Shown here in pieces: positions 35,552 to 43,146 of a stretch of DNA of 51,882 nt. Source of the stretch: Pseudomonadota bacterium (GTDB lineage: Bacteria; Pseudomonadota; Alphaproteobacteria; Rhizobiales; Hyphomicrobiaceae); assembly GCA_018242255.1 (NCBI GenBank), contig JAFECH010000353.1:1-51882 (forward strand), in the 5' to 3' direction. The number at the start of each line of letters is the position of its first letter. Positions within the stretch are counted from its first letter, which is position 1. The translations under genes were made by a program, and so were the position numbers. The notes under the pieces were generated by a model. The model did not search any database. It was not told the DNA's origin and worked only from the letters and a program-made list of their open reading frames with translations.

Positions 35552-37219
35552 ATGACCCCCAAAAAGCTCACCGATGATCTCTCGGTTTCGCCTCAGATTT
35601 TGCCCGGCGATGTCGCCGCGTTGGCGGCCATGGGATTCAAGTCGATCATCGATAATCGGCCCGATGGCGAGGGGCCGGATCAGCCGTCATTTGCCGAAAT
35701 CGAGCGGGCCGCAAAAGCAAGCGGGCTTGAAGCGCGATATGTACCTGTCGAGAGCGGCAAGGTCAGCGATGCCGACGCCGTGGCGTTCGGTGCAGCCGTT
35801 ACGCATATGCCTAAACCCATTCTTGCTTATTGCCGGTCCGGTACGCGCAGCACCACGCTTTGGGCGCTCGCCGAAGCTGGCCGCCTCCCGATGGCCGACA
35901 TTCTGTCGAAGGCGAGCGCAGCGGGTTATGACATGTCGGGCGTCGCCAGTCGCATCGCGACAGGAGGCCGAATCGCGTCGAACGGCCCGGTCGAAAAATA
36001 TGACATCGTCATTGTCGGCGGCGGTGCTGCGGGCGCTGCGGTTGCAGGAAGTTTGTTCGCTCGTAAGGGCCATCTGAAGGTCGCGATCATCGATCCGTCC
36101 GATGTTCACTATTACCAGCCAGGTTGGACACTCGTTGGCGGCGGCGTTTTCACGCCAGAGCAAACCGTGCGGATGATGGGTTCGGTGCTGCCGCGTAAGG
36201 CGACGTGGATCAAGGCCGCTGTTGCCGGCTTCGATCCAGACAACAACAGCGTCGTGATCGAAGGCTGTCGCGCGATCCGCTACGATCATCTCATCGTTTG
36301 TCCAGGACTGAAGCTCAACTGGGGCGGTATCGAGGGACTGACGGAGACGATCGGCAAGAACGGCGTGACGTCGAACTACCGCTACGATCTAGCGCCTTAT
36401 ACCTGGGAGCTTGTGAAGGGTTTGAAGTCGGGTCGGGCAATCTTTACGCAGCCGCCGATGCCGATCAAATGCGCAGGCGCGCCGCAGAAGGCGATGTATC
36501 TGTCGGCCGATCATTGGCTGCGGGCGGGATGCCTGGACCAGATCAACATCGAATTCGACAACGCGGGTGCAGTACTATTCGGCGTGCCCGACTATGTGCC
36601 TGCGTTGATGGACTACATCGAGCGCTATCATGTGCAGCTCAACTTCGGCCACAATCTTGTTTCGGTCGACGGTCCGGCGAAGCGTGCGCGTTTCGCGAAG
36701 GCGCTGCCGGACGGTACGAAAGAAATCGTCGAAAAATCATTCGACATGATGCACGTCTGTCCGCCGCAGATCGCGCCGGATTTCATTCGTGCAAGCGTTC
36801 TGGCCGATGCTGCCGGGTGGGTGGATGTTGATCCGGCGACGCTGCGGCACAAGAAATACAAGAATATCTTCGGCCTCGGCGATGCCACCAATACGCCGAA
36901 CGCGAAGACCGCAGCTGCTGCGCGAAAACAAGCGCCGGTCGTCGCCGAAAATGTTCTTCACGACATGGGCTATCGCAAAAATCAGTGCGTCTACGATGGG
37001 TATGGTTCTTGTCCGCTGACAGTCGAGCGCGGCAAGATCGTGCTCGCCGAGTTCACCTATGGCGGCAAGCTCGCGCCGACTTTTCCCCTCGCCTTGCTCG
37101 ATGGACGCAAGCCGTCGAGGGCCGCTTGGCTTCTTAAAGAACGTATTCTCCCGCCGATCTACTGGCAGGCCATGCTGAAGGGCCGAGAGTGGATGGCTAA
37201 GCCCAAAGTCATGGCCTAA
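35552..37219 (+). CDS. DUF442 phosphatase-like domain fused to sulfide:quinone oxidoreductase
   Basis: 555 residues. Residues 1-140 are a DUF442/TIGR01244 domain with the phosphatase-type loop CRSGTRS (Cys 94), which may act as a sulfurtransferase. Residues 148-555 are a flavin-dependent SQR: FAD motif GGGAAGAAVAG (156-166), HYYQPGWTLVGGG, and GLGDATNTPNAKTAAAARKQ. Three SQR cysteines are visible at 250 (CPGLK), 307 (KCAGAPQK) and 403 (CPPQ). It would oxidise sulfide at the membrane and pass electrons to quinone, with the fused domain accepting sulfane sulfur (inference). In the known Blh protein DUF442 is fused to the dioxygenase instead. Confidence 0.9.
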   Translation: MTPKKLTDDLSVSPQILPGDVAALAAMGFKSIIDNRPDGEGPDQPSFAEIERAAKASGLEARYVPVESGKVSDADAVAFGAAVTHMPKPILAYCRSGTRSTTLWALAEAGRLPMADILSKASAAGYDMSGVASRIATGGRIASNGPVEKYDIVIVGGGAAGAAVAGSLFARKGHLKVAIIDPSDVHYYQPGWTLVGGGVFTPEQTVRMMGSVLPRKATWIKAAVAGFDPDNNSVVIEGCRAIRYDHLIVCPGLKLNWGGIEGLTETIGKNGVTSNYRYDLAPYTWELVKGLKSGRAIFTQPPMPIKCAGAPQKAMYLSADHWLRAGCLDQINIEFDNAGAVLFGVPDYVPALMDYIERYHVQLNFGHNLVSVDGPAKRARFAKALPDGTKEIVEKSFDMMHVCPPQIAPDFIRASVLADAAGWVDVDPATLRHKKYKNIFGLGDATNTPNAKTAAAARKQAPVVAENVLHDMGYRKNQCVYDGYGSCPLTVERGKIVLAEFTYGGKLAPTFPLALLDGRKPSRAAWLLKERILPPIYWQAMLKGREWMAKPKVMA

Positions 37220-37236
37220 CGGAAGGTCATGGATCT

Positions 37237-38025
37237 ATGGAACACAATCTGCTTGCCGTCTTCTCTGGCTCCCTCGTCGGATTCGTCTTGGGATTAATCG
37301 GCGGTGGCGGGTCCATCCTCGCCGTTCCGCTTCTCGTTTATGTCGTCGGCGTGCGGTCCCCGCACGTGGCGATCGGAACGAGTGCCGTTGCGGTGGCGTT
37401 GAGTGCGGTCGCAAGTCTCGTCGATCACGCGCGGCACAATCATGTCAAATGGCGATGCGCAATCGTGTTTGCCGCGGCCGGTATCGTCGGAGCTGCGCTC
37501 GGGTCGGAACTCGGAAAGCAGGTCGACGGCCAAAAGCTGCTGCTGTTCTTCGGCATTCTCATGCTCATTATCGCCACGATGATGTTCGTGAAGAAGCAGA
37601 CCGGCGGCAACGAGACAGTCGAGTTGACTGTTGAAAGCGCGCCGAAGCTGCTGCCCTATCTTCTCGCCTATGGCGTCCTCGTCGGTGCGGTTTCGGGATT
37701 CTTTGGAATTGGCGGCGGGTTCCTTATCGTTCCAGGGCTCATGGCCGCTACGAATATGCCGATGATCTTCGCTATCGGGTCGTCTCTATTCTGCGTCGCG
37801 GCGTTCGGCTTCACGACAGCCGGCAATTATGCGCTTTCTGGATTGGTTGATTGGCAGCTCGTCGGGCTTTTCATCGCCGGGGGAGTCCTCGGCGGTCTAC
37901 TTGGACGGTACGCAAGCTCGGCGCTGGCGAAAGAGAAGCGACTGCTGTCGCAAAGTTTCGCCGCGATCGTTGCCGTCGTTGGGGTTTACGTTGTCGCTCG
38001 CGGCATTCCTGCGATCACCGGTTGA
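37237..38025 (+). CDS. TauE/SafE family sulfite exporter
   Basis: 262 residues of almost continuous membrane helices with the family repeats GFVLGLIGGGGSILAVPLL and GAVSGFFGIGGGFLIVPGL. Its place directly behind the persulfide-oxidising genes (17 bases after the SQR fusion) fits export of the sulfite they produce. GGAAGG precedes the ATG. The substrate is inferred from context. Confidence 0.9.
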   Translation: MEHNLLAVFSGSLVGFVLGLIGGGGSILAVPLLVYVVGVRSPHVAIGTSAVAVALSAVASLVDHARHNHVKWRCAIVFAAAGIVGAALGSELGKQVDGQKLLLFFGILMLIIATMMFVKKQTGGNETVELTVESAPKLLPYLLAYGVLVGAVSGFFGIGGGFLIVPGLMAATNMPMIFAIGSSLFCVAAFGFTTAGNYALSGLVDWQLVGLFIAGGVLGGLLGRYASSALAKEKRLLSQSFAAIVAVVGVYVVARGIPAITG

Positions 38026-38116
38026 GCGCGTTAGCGTTCAGTTCCCTCTTGCCGAAGTTCGGTCTGCCGGTTGATGATGCCGACCGGTGATCGGGCAGGT
38101 AGGGAGTACGGCGCGG

Positions 38117-39415
38117 ATGGCCGAGCAGAAAACGGTGGCGTTCTTTCCGGAGGCCGCCTACGGGCCGGCGCTTAATTCGGTCGGTATCGCGCAGGCCGTC
38201 GAAGCGCGTGGGCATAAAGCAGTTTTTCTGTCTGATCCCGGTTTCGTCGACGTTTATCGCTCGTATGGTTTCGAAGCCCATCCCGTCAATCTGTCGGAGC
38301 CGATGCCGCCGGAGGAGATGGCGAAATTCTGGGTCGATTTCATCAACGGGCACATCCCGAATTTCCGTAAATCGCCCTACTATCAGGTCGACAACTATGT
38401 GAAGGATTGCTGGACCGCGATCGTCGACAGTGCGAAATGGGCGCAGAAAGACCTGCCGGGCGTATTGGGTTCGTTAAACCCCGATCTCATCGCCGTCGAC
38501 AACGTGATCTTGTTTCCGGCTATCAAGCAGTTCGGCAAGCCGTGGGTGAGGATCATCTCGTGCTCGGAAAACGAGATCGAGGATCCGGCCATTCCGCCGC
38601 ATCTTTCGGGATGTGCGGAGAACGATTCCGAAGGCCATCAGCGTTACCGGGATCACTTCAATGACGTGATCAAGCCCATCCATGATGAATTCAATGCGTT
38701 TCTGGCGGCCTGCAACGAGGCGCGGTATCCCATCGGCCAGTTTTTCGAAGCGTCGCCGTACATGAACTTGCTGCTCTATCCAGAAGCTGCAAAGTTCAAC
38801 CGCAGTGAGCCGCTGCCGCCGTCGCAGTTTCAGTATCTCGAAGGCTGCGTGCGCAAGGAGAAGCCCTACGAGGTGCCGGAGTTTGCGGCAAATGGCGATA
38901 AGCCGCTGATCTACGTTTCATTCGGGAGCCTCGGATCCGGCGATACGGAGCTTCTGAAGCGGATCATCGTGGTAATGGGCACGCTGCCATACCGGGCGCT
39001 CGTCAACGTCGGCGATTACATGGACCAATACGAGTCCGTGCCACCAAACGTCATCATCGATAAATGGTTTCCGCAGCCGTCGGTCATTCCGCAAGTCGAT
39101 GCCGTCATTCATCACGGCGGCAACAACTCGTTCACAGAGTGTCTCTATTTCGGGAAGCCTGCGATCATCATGCCCTATGTTTGGGACGGGCACGACAACG
39201 CTATGCGCGTCGAAGAGACGGGGCATGGGTTCAAGATGCCGCGTTACGATTGGAGCGATGAGGAATTGGCGGCCAAGCTTGACGCCTGCCTACACAATCC
39301 CGCAATGCAGGCAAAGCTCGCTCAAACAAGTGCTCAGATGCAAGCTCAAAGCGGGCCGGCGAAAGCCGCGACGATCATCGAGGCATTGCTAAAAACCGGC
39401 CGTTACGACGGCTGA
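38117..39415 (+). CDS. GT1-type UDP-glycosyltransferase (YjiC/MGT family)
   Basis: 432 residues with a GT-B fold. The N-terminal half begins KTVAFFPEAAYGPALNSVGIAQAVEARGH. The C-terminal donor-binding signature is HHGGNNSFTECLYFGKPAIIMP, followed by WDGHDNAMRVEETGHG. The acceptor is unknown; relatives glycosylate lipids, macrolides or carotenoids. I used the ATG at 38117 (MAEQKTVAFF), and an upstream ATG at 38087 is in frame. The gene is 91 bases after the exporter, so a link with the sulfide operon is uncertain. It is close to the cupin gene that follows. Confidence 0.85.
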   Translation: MAEQKTVAFFPEAAYGPALNSVGIAQAVEARGHKAVFLSDPGFVDVYRSYGFEAHPVNLSEPMPPEEMAKFWVDFINGHIPNFRKSPYYQVDNYVKDCWTAIVDSAKWAQKDLPGVLGSLNPDLIAVDNVILFPAIKQFGKPWVRIISCSENEIEDPAIPPHLSGCAENDSEGHQRYRDHFNDVIKPIHDEFNAFLAACNEARYPIGQFFEASPYMNLLLYPEAAKFNRSEPLPPSQFQYLEGCVRKEKPYEVPEFAANGDKPLIYVSFGSLGSGDTELLKRIIVVMGTLPYRALVNVGDYMDQYESVPPNVIIDKWFPQPSVIPQVDAVIHHGGNNSFTECLYFGKPAIIMPYVWDGHDNAMRVEETGHGFKMPRYDWSDEELAAKLDACLHNPAMQAKLAQTSAQMQAQSGPAKAATIIEALLKTGRYDG

Positions 39416-39441
39416 ACGAATTCTCCAGCAAGGACAAATCC

Positions 39442-39786
39442 GTGACGACACCGATTATACGCAACCCAGAAAACGTTACCGATCTTGCGGACTGGGGTGT
39501 CATCCCGACGATGCTCAAGGGGCAATCGCAGACATCGGGCAAGCTGCTGCACAAGAACGCGAATGGCGAGTCGGAGTGTGGCATCTGGGTGTGCACGCCT
39601 GGTAAGTGGGAGTGCCACGTGACGCGGGATGAGTTCTGCCATTTTCTGTCGGGCCGCTGTACGTACGTCCGCGACGACGGCGAGGTAATCGAGATCACGC
39701 CGGGAACTGCAGCGTTTTTTCCGCAGGACTGGAAGGGCGTCTGTACCGTTCATGAGACCGTGCGCAAGGTCTACATGATCCGCTGA
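39442..39786 (+). CDS. DUF861 cupin-domain protein
   Basis: 114 residues, a single small cupin barrel of the type found in (S)-ureidoglycine aminohydrolase-like proteins (DUF861): SECGIWVCTPGKWEC, RDEFCHFLSGRCTYV, DDGEVIEITPGTAAFFPQDWKG. Four cysteines lie on or near the barrel, which is unusual. The start is a GTG with AAGGAC before it, 26 bases after the glycosyltransferase stop, so the two genes are probably translated from one mRNA. The substrate is unknown. Confidence 0.85.
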   Translation: MTTPIIRNPENVTDLADWGVIPTMLKGQSQTSGKLLHKNANGESECGIWVCTPGKWECHVTRDEFCHFLSGRCTYVRDDGEVIEITPGTAAFFPQDWKGVCTVHETVRKVYMIR

Positions 39787-39878
39787 TGCTGCGCGCGGCG
39801 AAGCCTTAACCGCGTCTCCGGCTTGCGGACCTTGGCGTCGGCTGAAATATTCCCTCAGTCCGAATCGCTTTTCACCAG

Positions 39879-41192
39879 GTGAGCCCTTTGACAGGATCGA
39901 AACCGGTTTCTACGCGCCGCGTGCTGTTGGCCAGTCTCGCTGGTACGGCGATCGAATTTTTCGACTTTTATATCTACGCCACAGCCGCGGTGCTGGTTTT
40001 CCCGCACCTCTTCTTTCCGAACGCCGACCCGACGACCGCAACCTTGCAGTCGTTCGCGACGTTTTCCATCGCATTCTTCGCGCGACCGATCGGCGCCGTG
40101 CTGTTCGGGCATTTCGGCGACCGCATCGGACGGAAGGCAACGCTCGTTGCTGCGCTTCTCACCATGGGCCTTTCGACAGTCGCCGTGGGTTTGTTGCCGA
40201 CCTATGAGCAGGCAGGCATCTGGGCTCCGTTGCTGCTTGCTGCGTGCCGCCTGTTTCAGGGGCTCGGGCTTGGCGGTGAGTGGGGTGGCGCAGTGCTGCT
40301 GGCAACCGAGAACGCTCCGGATTCAAAGAAGGCGTGGTTCGGTATGTTTCCGCAACTTGGGGCACCGATCGGATTTCTCTGCTCAACCGGCATTTTTCTG
40401 CTGATCACAGAGACGCTGACGGATGAACAATTCAAGGCGTTCGGCTGGCGCATTCCTTTCATCGCGAGCGCCGTGCTGGTTTTTGTCGGGCTGTATGTCC
40501 GGCTGCGCATTTCCGAAACTCCGGCCTTCCAGCGCGCGATCGAGAAAGATGAGCGTGTGCGTGTGCCGCTGATGACGGTGCTGACGCAGCACTTCGGGCT
40601 TTTGATGCTCGGGACGTTCGGCGCGTTGGCGACGTTCGTGCTGTTCTATCTGATGACTGTCTTCGCCCTGAGCTGGGGCATCAGCGCGCTTCACTTCACG
40701 CGCGATGAATTCATGCCCATTCAGATGATCGGCGTGATCTTCTTTGCCGTGATCATTCCGCTTTCTGCGTGGCTCGCAGACCGCTTCGGCCGTCGCACCG
40801 TGCTGCTTTGCACCACCGCGCTGATCGGCCTGTTCGGACTGTCGTTCGAGGCGCTATTTGGATCGGGGCAAACCTTCAGCGTGATCGCATTCATGATCAT
40901 CGGTTTGGCGTTGATGGGGTTCACGTATGGACCGCTCGGCACCGCGTTATCGGAGCCTTTTCCGGTTGGAGTTCGCTACACGGGTTCGTCTCTCGCCTTC
41001 AATCTGGCCGGGATATTTGGCGCATCGCTGGCGCCTTATATCGCGACGACGCTGGCGACGAAGTACGGTGTCCATGCGGTCGGCCTTTATCTGACCGCAG
41101 CCGCGACCCTGACGTTCCTCGCGCTTTTGGGTCTGGGGCGCGTCTGCCACAAGACACAGCCCATCCCGTTGCAACGCGAGCAGGCGACCTAG
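39879..41192 (+). CDS. MHS-family MFS transporter (metabolite:H+ symporter)
   Basis: 437 residues, 12 helices. The opening SLAGTAIEFFDFYIYATAA and GHFGDRIGRKATL are the MHS signature (relatives: ShiA, KgtP, ProP, CitA). It probably takes up an organic acid or osmolyte with protons. The start could be the GTG at 39879 or a TTG at 39888, the latter having AGGTGAG just before it. It stands alone on the plus strand, 92 bases after the cupin gene. Confidence 0.9.
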   Translation: MSPLTGSKPVSTRRVLLASLAGTAIEFFDFYIYATAAVLVFPHLFFPNADPTTATLQSFATFSIAFFARPIGAVLFGHFGDRIGRKATLVAALLTMGLSTVAVGLLPTYEQAGIWAPLLLAACRLFQGLGLGGEWGGAVLLATENAPDSKKAWFGMFPQLGAPIGFLCSTGIFLLITETLTDEQFKAFGWRIPFIASAVLVFVGLYVRLRISETPAFQRAIEKDERVRVPLMTVLTQHFGLLMLGTFGALATFVLFYLMTVFALSWGISALHFTRDEFMPIQMIGVIFFAVIIPLSAWLADRFGRRTVLLCTTALIGLFGLSFEALFGSGQTFSVIAFMIIGLALMGFTYGPLGTALSEPFPVGVRYTGSSLAFNLAGIFGASLAPYIATTLATKYGVHAVGLYLTAAATLTFLALLGLGRVCHKTQPIPLQREQAT

Positions 41193-41466
41193 CTCATTTT
41201 GCCTAATGGTTGTGGCTGAGTATAACGGAACTCATTTCAATGCAGAGTGTCGTATTCAGCGCATAGACGTATGCGGCTGAAATTGCGCGTTCTTTTTGTC
41301 TGCGCTCATCTGCGTCGGAGATTTGCAATTGCGCTTTCGTCCAGCTTGAAGGAATACATGCACACAGCTCTGGCGGAGGTACCTGTTTTGGGGTCGCCAG
41401 GGCATCGTCGTCGCGTCAGCGTCAGGCTCATACGGACTTAACGAACGAAATCCCGGCGCGAGATTG

Positions 41467-42177
41467 ATGGACGAACTCGTAGATAGAGCAAATGGCATTG
41501 GAACGAAGGGTCGCGTTGCCAGACCTATGCTAACTCCCGCCGAGCGCGTGCATGCCTGGCTTGAACTCGTCTTTGTCGATCACGGACTACTTCGGCTGTT
41601 CTATCCGAACCGGCATCAGGTCGATCAGTCGCTCTGGCGCTCTTCTCAACCGACGCCTGGTGGCTTGCTGCGTGAAAGACGGCGTGGCGTTCGCACCGTA
41701 TTGTGTGTGCGCGGTGGGTTCCCGTTCCGGCCTTGGCCCCTTGAGCAAGAAGCGTGCGAGCGGGCTAGTCTCGATCTTTATAAGGTCAGCATTCGCGGCC
41801 GTGAGGCGCCTTACAAAGATGATCTGCTTGGGTTGATTGATCTGCTTTCATCTATCGAATATCCGGCTCTGGTTCACTGCAAATCAGGTGCGGATCGCAG
41901 CGGTTTCGTTGCAGCCGTTTATCTTATGACGATTAAGGGCCGCAGCGCCGATGAAGCGTTGCGCCAGCTTTCGCTTCGCTTCGGCCATTTGCGCTCATCG
42001 CGTGCCGGTATTCTTGGAGAGGTCATCAAGGCCTATCGCGACGAAGGCGAGGCGCGAGGTCTCGATTTTCGGCGGTGGGTCGAAACCTGCTACGATCGCG
42101 ACGCCGTCACCGCGCGCTTTCAACCACGGCTTTTTGCAACGGCGATTGTCGATCGGCTGTTGCGGCGCGAGGGTTAG
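41467..42177 (+). CDS. Tyrosine / dual-specificity protein phosphatase
   Basis: 236 residues with the active-site loop HCKSGADRSG (the HCX5R motif, about residue 138 onward) and the preceding pattern QSLWRSSQPTPGGLLRERRRGVRTVLCVRGG, typical of the atypical dual-specificity (SIW14/PFA-DSP-like) group. It probably removes phosphate from proteins or inositol phosphates in the cytosol. The ATG at 41467 follows a TTG in the same frame. No neighbouring kinase is seen. The 274-base gap before it holds no recognisable gene. Confidence 0.88.
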   Translation: MDELVDRANGIGTKGRVARPMLTPAERVHAWLELVFVDHGLLRLFYPNRHQVDQSLWRSSQPTPGGLLRERRRGVRTVLCVRGGFPFRPWPLEQEACERASLDLYKVSIRGREAPYKDDLLGLIDLLSSIEYPALVHCKSGADRSGFVAAVYLMTIKGRSADEALRQLSLRFGHLRSSRAGILGEVIKAYRDEGEARGLDFRRWVETCYDRDAVTARFQPRLFATAIVDRLLRREG

Positions 42178-42239
42178 CACTTCAAGTCGGCGATGATGCC
42201 GGATGGCTGGCGATCTGGCAGCAATGATATTGCAAACAC

Positions 42240-42325
42240 TGGTGCCCCAGGAGGGACTCGAACCCCCACACCCTTGCGGATAGCAGATTTTGAGTCTGCC
42301 GCGTCTACCGTTCCGCCACTGAGGC
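42240..42325 (-). tRNA. tRNA-Leu (anticodon CAA)
   Basis: An 86-base gene with the CCA end encoded. The acceptor stem GCCTCAG pairs with CTGGGGC (two G-T pairs). The anticodon arm is GCAGA-CTCAAAA-TCTGC, with anticodon CAA. A long variable arm and the T-loop GTTCGAGTC follow. It reads UUG codons. A small CCCCC-GAAA-GGGGG hairpin lies a few bases before its 5' end. Confidence 0.96.
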
Positions 42326-42398
42326 AAGCCACCCCCGAAAGGGGGCGAAGCGGCGACTTATAACGGCCGTTTTGGCCACGTCAACGCGGGGCTTAAGG

Positions 42399-42743
42399 TT
42401 ATTTGAGGGTATGCGTCACCCGGCCCGTAGCGTGGCGATGCTCCACGACCTGGATTTTGTCTCCGATCTTGAGACCCCTGGATTTGTAAGCGAGAACGCG
42501 GACCAGCTCGCCGTCGTCCAGGCGGACGATGACATTTTCGCCGTCGGCCGAATTCTGCTTGGAAACCAGGGGCTCGAGGTCGGTGACCGTGCCGCCGATA
42601 TTCTTGTTATCGACCTTGAGATCGAGCTCTTCGTAGCTGAATGCCAAGCCGATCGCTGCGATAATCGCGAGACCGACGGCGGCCATTTTGGCACGGTCGA
42701 TCCACAGCGCTCTTTCCAGTCGCTTTCGAGTTTCTTCGCGCAA
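42399..42743 (-). CDS. Small membrane-anchored beta-rich protein (1)
   Basis: 114 residues from a TTG at 42743, chosen because GGGAGGGG lies just upstream and this start avoids overlap with the preceding gene. One N-terminal helix (AAVGLAIIAAIGLAF) is followed by a small beta-rich domain: GGTVTDLEPLV, VIVRLDDGELVRVLA, GLKIGDKIQVVEHRHATGR. The same layout recurs in the gene immediately upstream. The domain looks OB- or SH3-like. The function is unknown. Confidence 0.65.
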   Translation of the reverse strand: MREETRKRLERALWIDRAKMAAVGLAIIAAIGLAFSYEELDLKVDNKNIGGTVTDLEPLVSKQNSADGENVIVRLDDGELVRVLAYKSRGLKIGDKIQVVEHRHATGRVTHTLK

Positions 42744-42754
42744 GGGCCCCTCCC

Positions 42755-43057
42755 TTAATCGCGCTGCGTGTACCAGACCTGTCCCCACGGTGTCATCCAT
42801 TCCGTGAGGGTTATGCTCGCGCCCACGGCTACGCTGTGGGGCTTTTTCGTCGCAACGTCCACCAGGCTCCCGTCCGGCAGCCGTACCTTAAAGCGGGGTG
42901 GGGTGGGCGGAAGTGATTTCAAAACCGGATTTCCCAGGTCGATGGCGACGACCGTTCCGGTCAGCACCCTTTTTTGATGCGAAAGCAGATCTCGGGCGAG
43001 CCCCCAGGCGATGCCTGCGGCAAGCAACAGGAGGAAGAGGGCGACCCATGTTTTCAT
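42755..43057 (-). CDS. Small membrane-anchored beta-rich protein (2)
   Basis: 100 residues: an N-terminal helix (WVALFLLLLAAGIAWGLA) that may be a signal or anchor, then a beta-rich domain with GTVVAIDLGNPV, KVRLPDGSLVDVATKKPHSVAVG and ITLTEWMTPWGQVW. The GTV..VRLPDG..V..VGxxI..E pattern is the same as in the next gene downstream, suggesting an old duplication. The spacing of 11 bases indicates one operon. The family is not recognised. Confidence 0.65.
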   Translation of the reverse strand: MKTWVALFLLLLAAGIAWGLARDLLSHQKRVLTGTVVAIDLGNPVLKSLPPTPPRFKVRLPDGSLVDVATKKPHSVAVGASITLTEWMTPWGQVWYTQRD

Positions 43058-43146
43058 AAGCTTTTTTCGAGGGCCGCGGCGACACGCGTTCTGCGCGCCG
43101 GCCGCCGCGGCCGGATCAGGGATCGGACTGCGAGGCTTGACTCGCT

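Noticed and set aside
38117-39786. Glycosyltransferase and cupin as part of the sulfide operon
   Set aside because: A 91-base gap and no functional link to sulfur; co-transcription is possible but not shown by the sequence.
42332-42345. CCCCC-GAAA-GGGGG hairpin near the tRNA as a terminator
   Set aside because: Only five base pairs, no T-run, and it lies upstream of the tRNA rather than after it.
43098-43114. CCGGCC-GCCGC-GGCCGG hairpin after ecm
   Set aside because: A short GC stem with no T-run; such stems arise often by chance at this base composition.
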